Of a stretch of DNA of 64,000 nt, positions 51,174 to 59,170 are shown one piece after another. Position 1 is the first letter of the stretch; every line of letters begins with the position of its first letter. The stretch lies in assembly GCA_966111775.1 (NCBI GenBank), contig CBHWBD010000003.1, forward strand, positions 1 to 64,000, read 5' to 3'. Both the position numbers and the translations under genes were made by a program. The DNA comes from Pelomonas sp966111775 (lineage in GTDB: Bacteria > Pseudomonadota > Gammaproteobacteria > Burkholderiales > Burkholderiaceae_C). Under the pieces are notes generated by a model. The model was not told the DNA's origin. It did not search any database and worked only from the letters and a program-made list of their open reading frames with translations.

Positions 51174-51295
51174 GAGGTTCAGGCGGTTGGCGAGTTGGAG
51201 AGGCGATGCTGCCCGGGGGCGCTGCCAGGCCGTGGCAGCAGGGCGACGGCGGGTACGTCGAGTAACAGCCGCTGCCAGTGTCGCAATGTGCCAAG

Positions 51296-51327
51296 TCTTG
51301 CGCGTTTATGTTCACGTCTTGCGTGTA
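51296..51327 (+). promoter_or_regulatory. Direct repeat upstream of mgsA
   Basis: GTCTTGCG occurs at 51296-51303 and 51317-51324, each followed by (C/T)GT. They are 21 bases apart (two helical turns), 40-70 bases upstream of the mgsA start. This spacing suits a tandem activator or repressor site. No regulator can be named. Confidence 0.4.
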
Positions 51328-51364
51328 ACGTCAATCCTTTGCAGAACTCATCGCCTTTCAGCCC

Positions 51365-51733
51365 ATGAAGCTTGCCCTGATCGCCCACGACGGCAAGAAG
51401 GACGCCATGCTCGCCCTGGCCGGAGACTTCCTGCCGCTGCTGCGCCGTTGCCAGCTGATGGCCACCGGCACGACGGGCACGCGGCTCACCGCCACCCATG
51501 GCCTGACCATCGAGCGCATGCTGAGCGGCCCGATGGGCGGCGACCTGCAGATCGGTGCCCGTCTGGCGGTGGGCGACCTGGACGGGGTCATCTTCCTGCG
51601 CGATCCGATGACGCCCCAGCCGCACGAACCCGACATCAACGCCCTGGTGCGCGCCTGCGACGTGCACGACGTGCCCTGCGCCACCAATGTGGCGACGGCG
51701 CGCCTGCTGCTGACGCGCTGGAGCGCCGAATGA
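51365..51733 (+). CDS. mgsA: Methylglyoxal synthase
   Basis: 122 residues, slightly shorter than E. coli MgsA. It converts dihydroxyacetone phosphate to methylglyoxal and phosphate, a bypass of lower glycolysis under phosphate limitation. Signature segments are present: IAHDGKKDAM, ATGTTGTRL (phosphate-binding loop), SGPMGGDLQIGAR and FLRDPMTPQPHEPDINAL with the active-site Asp and His. The GGEEF/EAL-type gene follows 22 bases downstream on the same strand. Confidence 0.95.
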   Translation: MKLALIAHDGKKDAMLALAGDFLPLLRRCQLMATGTTGTRLTATHGLTIERMLSGPMGGDLQIGARLAVGDLDGVIFLRDPMTPQPHEPDINALVRACDVHDVPCATNVATARLLLTRWSAE

Positions 51734-51755
51734 CCCCACGGGAGCCGGCCCAGGG

Positions 51756-53864
51756 ATGAGCGGCATGCAGCGGCCCCTCAGCAGGCTGTCGCGGCGGCTG
51801 CGCATCCGCACCCGCCTGGGCCTGGCCTTCGGCCTGCTGCTGTTGTTGCTGATGGGCCTGGCGGCCCTGTCGGTGTATCGCCTGACCGGGCTCTCGGAGG
51901 CGCTGAACCGCATCGTCGACGACCAGGCCGTCATCCGCGACTCGGTCAACGAGATCAACCGCAACGCCGAAGCCGTGGCGCGCAAGCTGCTGGTGCTGAT
52001 GAGCCCCGACGCCGAGCTGCGCGTGTCCGCCTATCCCGAGATCAATGCCGCCAACAACCGGCTGGACGATGCCATGCAGCGCCTGGCCATGGTGCTGCCT
52101 TCCGGCCCGCGCACCGAGCGCCTGTCCGAGGTGCGCCAGCGCCTGGCCGACTACCGCGCCAGCTACGTCGACGTGCGCGGCCTCATCGAGCGTGACGACT
52201 TCCAGGCCGCGCGCGCCCTGCTGGGCAGTGACACCGAGTCGGCCCTGTCCCTGTTCGTCAGCGCCATCCACCAGCTGGCCGCCAGCGAGGAGCGTGCCGG
52301 CACGGCCCAGGCCCGCGAGCTGCGCGACCAGATCGACGCCGACCGCACCGGCGTGCTGGCCATCTGCATAGGCGCCCTCATTGCCGGCGCCCTGCTGGCA
52401 GTCGGCGTCACGCGCTCCATCATCAACCCCCTCAAGCGCGCCGAGGACGGCGCCGAGCTGATCGCCCAAGGCCAGTACGGCCACCGCATCGAGGTCGACT
52501 CGGCCGACGAGGTCGGCCATATGGCCGCCGCCATGAACACCATGGCCGAGGCCGTGGGCCAGCGCGAGGCCGAGCTGCGCCGCCTCGCCGACGTCGACCT
52601 GCTGACCGGCCTGCCCCAGCGCGCCCGCTTCATCGCCGACGGCGATCGCCTGCTGGCCAGCCTGCCCGAGCGCGAGCAGCAGGCCGTGCTGATCTGCATC
52701 GACGTGGACCGCCTCAAGGCCGTCAACAGCGTGCTCGGCTTCGACGCCGGCGACGCCCTGCTGCGCGGTGCCGCCGCCAAGCTGGAGGGTTTGTTCGAGG
52801 GCGTGGCCGCCTATGGCCGCCTGGCCGGTGGCACCTTCGCCGCTCTGGCCCCGGTGTCCAGGCTGGACCACGGCGCGGCACTGGCCGCCCAGCTGCGCGA
52901 GGAGGTCGAGCACAAGCTGAACTGGCAGGGCCAGTCCCTGGACCTGTCGGTGTCACTGGGCGTGGCCCACTGGCCGGAACACGCGGCCGACACCGAGGCC
53001 CTGCTGCGCCGCGCCGAGCAGGCCATGTTCGAGGCCAAGCGCCTGCGCCAGGACGTCGCCGTCTTCAACCCCAGTGCCGAAGCCGCGCGCGCCCTGCATC
53101 TGAGCCTGCTGTCCGACCTGGCCACCGCCATCCAGCAGGACCAGCTGCGCCAGTTCCTGCAGCCCAAGCGCTGCCTGAAGACCGGCCGCATCACCGGCGC
53201 CGAGGCCCTGGTGCGCTGGCAGCATCCGCAGCGCGGCTGGCTGCCGCCGGGCGATTTCGTGCCCTTTGCCGAGCGCAGCGGGCGCATCCGCCAGATCACC
53301 GACTGGATGCTGGCGCGCGCCGTGCGCACCCTGGCCGCCTGGGAGGTCGAGGGCCGCCCGCCCATGAGCATCGCCGTCAACATCTCGACCCTGGACATCC
53401 AGGACCAGACCCTGCCCGCCCGCCTGGCTGCCCTGCTGGCCGAATACCGCGTCGACCCCAGTCAGCTGCAGCTGGAAGTGACCGAAACCGGCCTGATGTC
53501 CAGCGGCACCGACCCCATCGCCGTGCTGAACGCGCTGAAGGCCTGGGGCGTCAGCCTGGCCATCGACGACTTCGGCACGGGTCAGTCGTCGCTGGCCTAT
53601 CTGCAACACCTGCCGGTGGACGAGCTCAAGATCGACCGCAGCTTCGTGCAGGACGTCAACGGCGACCCGCGTCGCCAGGCCCTGCTGAAATCCATCGTCG
53701 GCGTCGGCCAGGGCCTGGGCCTGACCGTGACGGCCGAGGGCGTCGAGAACCAGGCCGAGCTCGACTGCATCACCGCCTGCGGCTGTGATTTGATCCAGGG
53801 TTATCTGCTGGCCAAGCCCATGGATCTGCCCGACTTCCAGGCCTGGCTGGGCCGGACAGGCTAA
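51756..53864 (+). CDS. Membrane GGDEF-EAL protein, cyclase site degenerate, phosphodiesterase intact
   Basis: 702 residues. Two membrane helices (about 23-45 and 205-225) flank a periplasmic four-helix bundle. HAMP (about 226-280), GGDEF (about 285-445) and EAL (about 460-700) follow. The GGDEF loop reads AGGTF, which should be inactive as a cyclase. The EAL domain keeps GAEALVRW, NIS, EVTETG, DDFGTGQSSLAYL and EGVEN, so c-di-GMP hydrolysis is expected. It is the only EAL protein in the window and may balance the four cyclases. It lies just after mgsA. Confidence 0.93.
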   Translation: MSGMQRPLSRLSRRLRIRTRLGLAFGLLLLLLMGLAALSVYRLTGLSEALNRIVDDQAVIRDSVNEINRNAEAVARKLLVLMSPDAELRVSAYPEINAANNRLDDAMQRLAMVLPSGPRTERLSEVRQRLADYRASYVDVRGLIERDDFQAARALLGSDTESALSLFVSAIHQLAASEERAGTAQARELRDQIDADRTGVLAICIGALIAGALLAVGVTRSIINPLKRAEDGAELIAQGQYGHRIEVDSADEVGHMAAAMNTMAEAVGQREAELRRLADVDLLTGLPQRARFIADGDRLLASLPEREQQAVLICIDVDRLKAVNSVLGFDAGDALLRGAAAKLEGLFEGVAAYGRLAGGTFAALAPVSRLDHGAALAAQLREEVEHKLNWQGQSLDLSVSLGVAHWPEHAADTEALLRRAEQAMFEAKRLRQDVAVFNPSAEAARALHLSLLSDLATAIQQDQLRQFLQPKRCLKTGRITGAEALVRWQHPQRGWLPPGDFVPFAERSGRIRQITDWMLARAVRTLAAWEVEGRPPMSIAVNISTLDIQDQTLPARLAALLAEYRVDPSQLQLEVTETGLMSSGTDPIAVLNALKAWGVSLAIDDFGTGQSSLAYLQHLPVDELKIDRSFVQDVNGDPRRQALLKSIVGVGQGLGLTVTAEGVENQAELDCITACGCDLIQGYLLAKPMDLPDFQAWLGRTG

Positions 53865-53932
53865 AATCCGCGCTTTTCGACGCTGTATTGGCGATTCGCC
53901 CCTGCTGTGGGCTTTTGTGTTTAGGAGCCATC

Positions 53933-54097
53933 ATGGGCAACAAGATCGTTACCGAAGCGGACCGCAAGGCCTCGCCCCGTCCCGCCGCCCCCAAGGGCGT
54001 GACCTTCACGGCCGGCAAGGGCCAGCTGCGCAGCCTGGAGCGCGGTTCGCACACCCGTTCCAAGAAGAACCCGGGCAAGCGCCCCCATTCGGGTTGA
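53933..54097 (+). CDS. Small basic hypothetical protein, 54 residues
   Basis: 54 residues, strongly basic (many Lys/Arg, with SKKNPGKRPHSG at the C-terminus) and predicted disordered. A strong ribosome site (AGGAG, 6 bases before ATG) and a perfect terminator shortly after the stop indicate a genuine, probably well-expressed gene. The low-complexity basic character suggests nucleic-acid binding, but no family is recognised. A second small basic gene of similar style lies at 14814-14987. Confidence 0.75.
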   Translation: MGNKIVTEADRKASPRPAAPKGVTFTAGKGQLRSLERGSHTRSKKNPGKRPHSG

Positions 54098-54130
54098 TCG
54101 GCGGGCTCAAGTCCTGAAGATCCCTCGCAC

Positions 54131-54158
54131 ACAGGCCCCTCGGGGCCTGTTTGTTTTT
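54131..54158 (+). terminator. Terminator after the 54-residue ORF
   Basis: ACAGGCCCC / GGGGCCTGT forms a compact stem that is closed by only TC (in practice the innermost pairs open). The T-run TTGTTTTT follows. It ends the short transcript of the small basic protein. Confidence 0.9.
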
Positions 54159-54187
54159 GTCGGCTAGAAACTGACCAGACAGACACC

Positions 54188-55888
54188 ATGATCCGCATCA
54201 ACGAACTCCGCCTGCCGCTGAACCATGCCGAGGAAGCCCTGCGCCCCGCAGCGCTCGCCCGGCTGAAGCTGGCCGATGCCGAACTCGCCGGCATCCACAT
54301 CGCCCGCCGCGGCTACGACGCCCGCAAGCGCAGCGACATCCAGCTGGTCTACACGCTGGACTGCACGCTGGCCGAGGGCGTCGACGAAGCCGCCGTGCTG
54401 GCCCGCTTTGCCGGCGACCACCAGATCCGCCCCACGCCCGACACTGGTTATCACTTCCTGGCGCAGGTTGGCGAGTACACCGGCCCGCGCCCCGTCGTCG
54501 TCGGCTTCGGCCCCTGCGGCCTGTTCGCCGCGCTCATCCTGGCCCAGATGGGCCTGCGCCCCATCGTGCTGGAACGCGGCAAGGCGGTGCGGGAGCGCAC
54601 GCAGGACACCTGGGGCCTGTGGCGCGAGCAGAAGCTGCACCCCGAGAGCAATGTGCAGTTCGGCGAGGGCGGCGCCGGCACCTTCTCCGACGGCAAGCTC
54701 TACAGCCAGATCTCCGACCCGCGCCATCTGACGCGCAAGGTGCTGACCGAGTTCGTCAAGGCCGGCGCGCCCGAAGAGATCCTGTTCGTCAGCAAGCCCC
54801 ATATCGGCACCTTCCGCCTGGTCAGCATGATCATCAAGATGCGGGCCGACATCGAGGCCCTGGGCGGCGAGATCCGCTTCCAGCAGAAGATGACGGATCT
54901 GCTGATCGAGGACGGCGCGGTGCGCGGCGTGCAACTCGAATCGGGCGAACAGATCAGCACCACCCACGTCGTCATCGCCCTGGGCCACAGCGCCCGCGAC
55001 ACCTTCAAGATGCTGCACGAGCGCGGTGTGCAGATGGAGGCCAAGCCCTTTTCCATCGGCTACCGCATCGAGCATCCGCAAAGCCTCATCGACGCGGCCC
55101 GCTTCGGGGCGGCGGCCGGCAACGAGATCCTCGGCGCGGCCGACTACAAGCTGGTCCATCACGCCAAGAACGGCCGCTCGGTCTACAGCTTCTGCATGTG
55201 CCCCGGCGGCACCGTGGTGGCCGCGACGAGCGAGGAAAACCGCGTCGTCACCAACGGCATGAGCCAGTACTCGCGCAACGAGCGCAATGCCAACGCCGGC
55301 ATCGTCGTCGGCCTGACGCCCGAGGACTACCGCCAGGACGGCAAGCGCGACGGCAGCCCGGTGAACCCGCTGGACGGCATGGCCTTCCAGCGCATCTGGG
55401 AAAGCCGCGCCTACGAGCTGGGCGGCGGTGGCTATCTCGCCCCGGGCTCGCTGGTGGGCGACTTCATCAAGCGCCAGGTCAGCAAGGAATTCGGCGACGT
55501 GGCACCGAGCTACAAACCGGGCGTCACGCTGACCAATCTGCAAGAGAAGGGCCGCGGCTCACTGCCGACCTACGCGCTGGAAGCCATCCGCGAAGCCCTG
55601 CCCGCCTTCGCCCGCCAGATCCGCGGCTTCGATAGGCCCGATGCGGTGCTGACCGGCGTGGAGACGCGCACGTCCTCACCGCTGCGCATCAACCGTGGGC
55701 GCGACTACCAGAGCGTCAATGTGCGCGGCCTGTTCCCGGCCGGCGAAGGTGCTGGGTATGCGGGCGGCATCATGTCGGCTGGGGTCGACGGCATCGAGGT
55801 GGCGGAGGCGCTGGCCGCGGACCTGCTGGGCATGCCGGATGCGCCGGTGCTGCAGGGCAAGGGGGCGAAGGCGGGCGGGCAGGTTTGA
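54188..55888 (+). CDS. FAD-dependent oxidoreductase (NAD(P)/FAD family)
   Basis: 566 residues. An N-terminal about 95-residue domain precedes the FAD-binding Rossmann motif GFGPCGLFAALILAQMG (about 102-118) with LERG after the second strand. Later come FGEGGAGTFSDGKLY, ALGHSARDTFKML and the C-terminal GEGAGYAGGIMSAGVDG, which resembles the second dinucleotide segment of related flavoproteins. It is widespread in bacteria as a conserved 'FAD-dependent protein' without assigned substrate. No membrane segments. The gene stands alone. Confidence 0.9.
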   Translation: MIRINELRLPLNHAEEALRPAALARLKLADAELAGIHIARRGYDARKRSDIQLVYTLDCTLAEGVDEAAVLARFAGDHQIRPTPDTGYHFLAQVGEYTGPRPVVVGFGPCGLFAALILAQMGLRPIVLERGKAVRERTQDTWGLWREQKLHPESNVQFGEGGAGTFSDGKLYSQISDPRHLTRKVLTEFVKAGAPEEILFVSKPHIGTFRLVSMIIKMRADIEALGGEIRFQQKMTDLLIEDGAVRGVQLESGEQISTTHVVIALGHSARDTFKMLHERGVQMEAKPFSIGYRIEHPQSLIDAARFGAAAGNEILGAADYKLVHHAKNGRSVYSFCMCPGGTVVAATSEENRVVTNGMSQYSRNERNANAGIVVGLTPEDYRQDGKRDGSPVNPLDGMAFQRIWESRAYELGGGGYLAPGSLVGDFIKRQVSKEFGDVAPSYKPGVTLTNLQEKGRGSLPTYALEAIREALPAFARQIRGFDRPDAVLTGVETRTSSPLRINRGRDYQSVNVRGLFPAGEGAGYAGGIMSAGVDGIEVAEALAADLLGMPDAPVLQGKGAKAGGQV

Positions 55889-55896
55889 GCCATCGC

Positions 55897-56790
55897 TCAC
55901 TTTCCCCGACAAGCGACCGCAACCAGTTGGGCACCGAGGCTATTGCTTGACGCAACTTCAGGCTGAGCGGTCGCAGCCCTTGGCATCTCCAGCAGATTCC
56001 TGCCGACTGCGGCGCGCCCTTCAAACTCTGATCTTCTGACAGACACTGTGGTGCGGGCGCTGCAATCGATCATGAACTCCTGCCGAACCGACCGTCGACA
56101 CGCCCGGACATTCGTTGACAGCACAGCTCTTGAATATTCAGTGTGGATGAGGGCAATTGCTTGGTCAGGCTTTGTCTTTGAAGAGACCGCTTGGATGAAG
56201 GTGAGATTGCCGTCAACATCCTTCATCGGGGGGCCCCATTGCGGGCCGAGAAAGTCGGCAATGCGCTTCGCAAATGTGGCAGACGAGACGGACTCAGTAG
56301 CGACGCTTAAGCCTGCTTTGTCTTGAGCGCTCGCTTGCTTCAAGGCTTTGTTCAAGCTTGCAGTGCAGATGTCAGCCACCTGTTCTTCCTTGAAATCGGT
56401 GGCGTAAATCAAATGCCATCCGAACTCTGATTTGATCGGTGCAGAAAGCGTCCTCGGCGACAACGAAAACAAGCCTTGGTCGAAAGATTTGACCATTTCA
56501 CTCTGTTGAATCACGCCTAGATCGCCGCCCTGGGGCGCTGAGCCTGGGTCTTTGCTTTCCGCGCGTGCCGCTCGCTGAAACTGTTCAAACAGTTCTGCAC
56601 CTTGCAGGTTCACGAGGCGGCGATGCATTTCCTGCGCTTCCTGTACGGAAGTGAACATGATGTGATACGTCCGTGCAGACCTCAGCGTGTCTGTTTCATC
56701 CCTTTCCCCCCAGGGAGTGATCGCGAAACACGGACTTGAACTTACGCCCACAACGGTGAGCGCCAGTCCGGCCAATAGTTTGTTCTTCAA
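55897..56790 (-). CDS. Exported parvulin-type (PpiC) peptidyl-prolyl isomerase-like protein, TTG start
   Basis: 297 residues. A signal peptide (KNKLLAGLALTVVGVSSSPCFA) is followed by a parvulin domain (TYHIMFTSVQEAQEMHRRL, DPGSAPQGGDLGVIQQSEMVKSFDQGLFSLSPRTLSAPIKSEFGWHLIYATD) and a long C-terminal region with several Cys. The likely start is TTG 56790: GGAGG lies 8 bases upstream and the signal sequence begins here. An upstream ATG at 56850 would run through the GST gene end. GC content is visibly lower than in all neighbours, hinting at transfer or relaxed selection. It follows the GST gene by 4 bases. Confidence 0.8.
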   Translation of the reverse strand: MKNKLLAGLALTVVGVSSSPCFAITPWGERDETDTLRSARTYHIMFTSVQEAQEMHRRLVNLQGAELFEQFQRAARAESKDPGSAPQGGDLGVIQQSEMVKSFDQGLFSLSPRTLSAPIKSEFGWHLIYATDFKEEQVADICTASLNKALKQASAQDKAGLSVATESVSSATFAKRIADFLGPQWGPPMKDVDGNLTFIQAVSSKTKPDQAIALIHTEYSRAVLSTNVRACRRSVRQEFMIDCSARTTVSVRRSEFEGRAAVGRNLLEMPRAATAQPEVASSNSLGAQLVAVACRGK

Positions 56791-56794
56791 AGCC

Positions 56795-57433
56795 TCAATC
56801 CTCCGAAAACCGTTCTCGCCACAGCGCCGCCAGTCGCGGCTCCTCGTCAACGCGCTTGATCACCTCCGCCATGCGCGGCGCCGCTGCACAGAAGCGCTCA
56901 CGCCAAGGCCCGAAGCGAGAGATAACGGCGACATAGAGGTCCAGCACGGTCAGCTCATCACCCAGCAGATATCGTCCGGGCGTCAGCTGCGCATCCATAT
57001 TGCCCCAGCAGAAAGCGATGCGCTCGTGCACCGCATCGACAACGGCGTCGCGCGCACTCTCGGGTGCGCCGATGCGCCTCACGTCCGGCTTGATCCAGTG
57101 CAGCGAATAGATCGCTGACGACACGTACAGCATCCAGCGCAGGAACTGCCGTCTCAGCGGATCGTCGGGCGCCGGCGCCAACCGCGCCTCGGGATACAGG
57201 TCCGCCAGATAGATGAGGATGGCCGCGCTCTCGGTCATGACCTCACCGTCCGGCAACACCAGCGTCGGAATCTGGCGCATCGCATTCGCGGGCGCGACGC
57301 GCTCACGCGCGGCGGCTTCGGCCCAGGTGGCGCCTTCGATCAGCTGGAAGGGCAGGCCCAGCAGCGTCAGCGTGGCCTCGATGGCGACAGAACCCGAGGC
57401 CGCGGCACCGTAAAGGATGAACGGAGCCGTCAT
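56795..57433 (-). CDS. Glutathione S-transferase family protein
   Basis: 212 residues. The thioredoxin-like N-domain has FILYGAAASGSVAIEATLTLLGLPF, the cis-Pro segment RQIPTLVLPDGEVMTESAAILIYLAD (binds glutathione) and an all-helical C-domain (GRYLLGDELTVLDLYVAVISRF). It would conjugate glutathione or act as a peroxidase/isomerase; the substrate is unknown. Its ATG overlaps the stop of the 84-residue ORF (ATGA, 57430-57433) and the parvulin gene follows after 4 bases, so a three-gene operon is likely. Confidence 0.92.
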   Translation of the reverse strand: MTAPFILYGAAASGSVAIEATLTLLGLPFQLIEGATWAEAAARERVAPANAMRQIPTLVLPDGEVMTESAAILIYLADLYPEARLAPAPDDPLRRQFLRWMLYVSSAIYSLHWIKPDVRRIGAPESARDAVVDAVHERIAFCWGNMDAQLTPGRYLLGDELTVLDLYVAVISRFGPWRERFCAAAPRMAEVIKRVDEEPRLAALWRERFSED

Positions 57434-57684
57434 GGCCCCGCCATCATCTCGATCAGCTCCTTCGCAAACGCCAGCGCCTCCTCCGGCGTCTCGAAATGCA
57501 TCTCGTTGTTGAGTTCATCCACGTCGCCGCCAGGCCCCTTGTGGACGACCGACCAACCGCCCGCACCGCCGTCGATGGCGAGCACGCCGAACTGGCCCGG
57601 CTCGAGGTCGCGGGCGCTGCCGCCGGTGACGACGATGTCGCGGCCCAAGTGGGAGTGGTAGCGTCTCATCCAACCCATTTTCAC
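57430..57684 (-). CDS. Hypothetical small protein, 84 residues
   Basis: 84 residues with Gly/Asp-rich segments and a C-terminal helix (TPEEALAFAKELIEMMAGP). No membrane segment or known motif. The start is uncertain: ATGs at 57684, 57678 and 57669; MRRYHSH at 57669 would leave more room for the divergent promoter. It is coupled to the GST gene by ATGA. Function unknown. Confidence 0.65.
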   Translation of the reverse strand: MKMGWMRRYHSHLGRDIVVTGGSARDLEPGQFGVLAIDGGAGGWSVVHKGPGGDVDELNNEMHFETPEEALAFAKELIEMMAGP

Positions 57685-57695
57685 GGAGACCCTGC

Positions 57696-57977
57696 ATGAA
57701 GGCAGTCTGGAACGGCGTGACCATCGCCGAGAGCAACGACACGGTGGTCGTCGAAGGCAACCACTATTTCCCGCCCGAGGCGCTGAACAAGCAGTACACG
57801 ACCTTCAGCAACCACGTCAGCCGCTGCCCCTGGAAGGGCGAGGCCAAGTATCTGAGCCTGCTGATCAACGGCGAGATGAATACCGACGCCGTCTGGTACT
57901 ACCCCGACCCGCTGCCGGCCGCGGCCGAGATCAAGGGCCGATACGCCTTCTGGAAGGGCGTCAAGGTTTCGGAGTGA
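57696..57977 (+). CDS. DUF427 domain-containing protein
   Basis: 93 residues matching DUF427 (MKAVWNGVTIAESNDTVVVEGNHYFP, CPWKGEAKYLSL, DAVWYYPDPLPAAAEIKGRYAFW), a small beta-rich cytoplasmic family of unknown function. It is divergent from the 84-residue ORF (11 bases apart if that start is right) and overlaps the end of the convergent mltA gene by 17 bases. Confidence 0.93.
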   Translation: MKAVWNGVTIAESNDTVVVEGNHYFPPEALNKQYTTFSNHVSRCPWKGEAKYLSLLINGEMNTDAVWYYPDPLPAAAEIKGRYAFWKGVKVSE

Positions 57978-59064
57978 AGCCTTCAGGCCACAGCGCCCAC
58001 AGCCGCAGCGGCTGCTTGGTGCGGCCGGCCTGCACCGCGGCTTCGTCGCCCCAGCCCCAGAACAGGTCGGCGCGTACGGCGCCCTGGATGGCACCACCGG
58101 TGTCCTGGGCCAGCACCAGGCGGCGCAGCGGCGTCGTGCTCCAGGGCTCGGTGCTGTCCAGCCACAGGGGCGTGCCCAGCGCGATATAGCCGCGGTCGAT
58201 GGCGACCGAGCGGCCTGGCGTCAGCGGAACGCCCTGGGCGCCTCGCGGGCCCCGCGTCGCGTCGGGCAGGGCCTCCTCGCGGAAGTAGACGACGCGCGGG
58301 TTGACGGCCAGGGCCTCGCGCACCTTGCCCGGATTGCGGCGCGCCCAGTCGCTCAGGGTGCGCGGCGTCGCGTCGCTCACTTCGCCACGATCCAGCAGCG
58401 GCCGCACGACCGACTGGAAGGGCTGGTCGTTGTGGCCGGCAAAGGCGACGCGGCTGACGCGGTCGGCGCCATTGGCGTCGCGCATGACGAGACGGCCCGA
58501 ACCCTGGATCTGCAGCTGCAGCAGCGCGAAGGGGTCGTCGACGTAGGCCAATTCCAGCGCCGCGAAGCGCGGGTTGGCGTCCACATCGCGGCGCGGCAGT
58601 CGGCGCAGCGCCAAATCGTTCGGCAGGGCATGCAGCGGCCACTGGAAGGCACCCTGGCGGCTGCGGCTGGCGGCGAGCTGGGGCTCGAAATAGCCGGTCA
58701 GCAGGCCGGTGGCCTCGCCGCCGTCGGCACTCAGCCGCCAGGGTCGCAGATGCTTCATCAGGAAGACTGTCGCCTCGAGCGGATCGACCGGCGCTTGCAG
58801 CGCAGCCCGGGCGCAGAACTCGGCCCAGCCGGGCGCGGGGCGTTGGCAGCTGGCCAGCAGGGCCGGCCAGGCGGCCAGCAGGTCGTCATTGCCCCAGCCA
58901 GGCAACTCCTTCCAGTCGACGGCGACCCAGCGCGCGGCGGCGGCGCGCGGCGGCGTCTGGCTGGGTACCGATGGGGTGGCCGATGGCGTTTGCAGCGGCG
59001 GCGAGGAGCAGGCGACCAGGCTTCCTAGAATGGCGGCCAGCCCCAACCGCGTCCACCCCGCCAT
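57961..59064 (-). CDS. mltA: Membrane-bound lytic murein transglycosylase A
   Basis: 367 residues. A lipoprotein signal (AILGSLVAC, lipobox LVAC) anchors it to the outer membrane. A Pro/Ser/Thr-rich linker is followed by the MltA domain (VDPLEATVFLMKHLRPWRL, TGYFEPQLAASR, QIQGSGRLVM) and the 3D domain (RLVLAQDTGGAIQGAVRADLFWG) with the catalytic Asp. The enzyme cleaves peptidoglycan to 1,6-anhydro-muropeptides. ATG 59064 has GAGGA upstream. Its start codon overlaps, on the other strand, the ATG of a 35-residue ORF. Confidence 0.95.
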   Translation of the reverse strand: MAGWTRLGLAAILGSLVACSSPPLQTPSATPSVPSQTPPRAAAARWVAVDWKELPGWGNDDLLAAWPALLASCQRPAPGWAEFCARAALQAPVDPLEATVFLMKHLRPWRLSADGGEATGLLTGYFEPQLAASRSRQGAFQWPLHALPNDLALRRLPRRDVDANPRFAALELAYVDDPFALLQLQIQGSGRLVMRDANGADRVSRVAFAGHNDQPFQSVVRPLLDRGEVSDATPRTLSDWARRNPGKVREALAVNPRVVYFREEALPDATRGPRGAQGVPLTPGRSVAIDRGYIALGTPLWLDSTEPWSTTPLRRLVLAQDTGGAIQGAVRADLFWGWGDEAAVQAGRTKQPLRLWALWPEGFTPKP

Positions 59065-59170
59065 GCTGTTACTCGTCCTCGAAGCCCTCGGCGCGCTGCT
59101 GATCTTCGTCTTCATCATCTGGTGGACCATGTTCTCGGGCCGCAACAAGGGCGAGCGCCGCGAGGATTAA
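59063..59170 (+). CDS. 35-residue single-helix membrane microprotein (putative)
   Basis: A 35-codon frame beginning at ATG 59063, so its start and the mltA start share the same CATG (59062-59065). Residues 2-23 form one strongly hydrophobic membrane helix, followed by a basic-acidic tail (GRNKGERRED). No Shine-Dalgarno is seen, so it may be leaderless or not translated. I believe similar WWTMFSGR-type tails occur next to mltA in related genomes, but I cannot confirm this. It overlaps the convergent Gcr gene by 4 bases. Confidence 0.5.
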   Translation: MLLLVLEALGALLIFVFIIWWTMFSGRNKGERRED

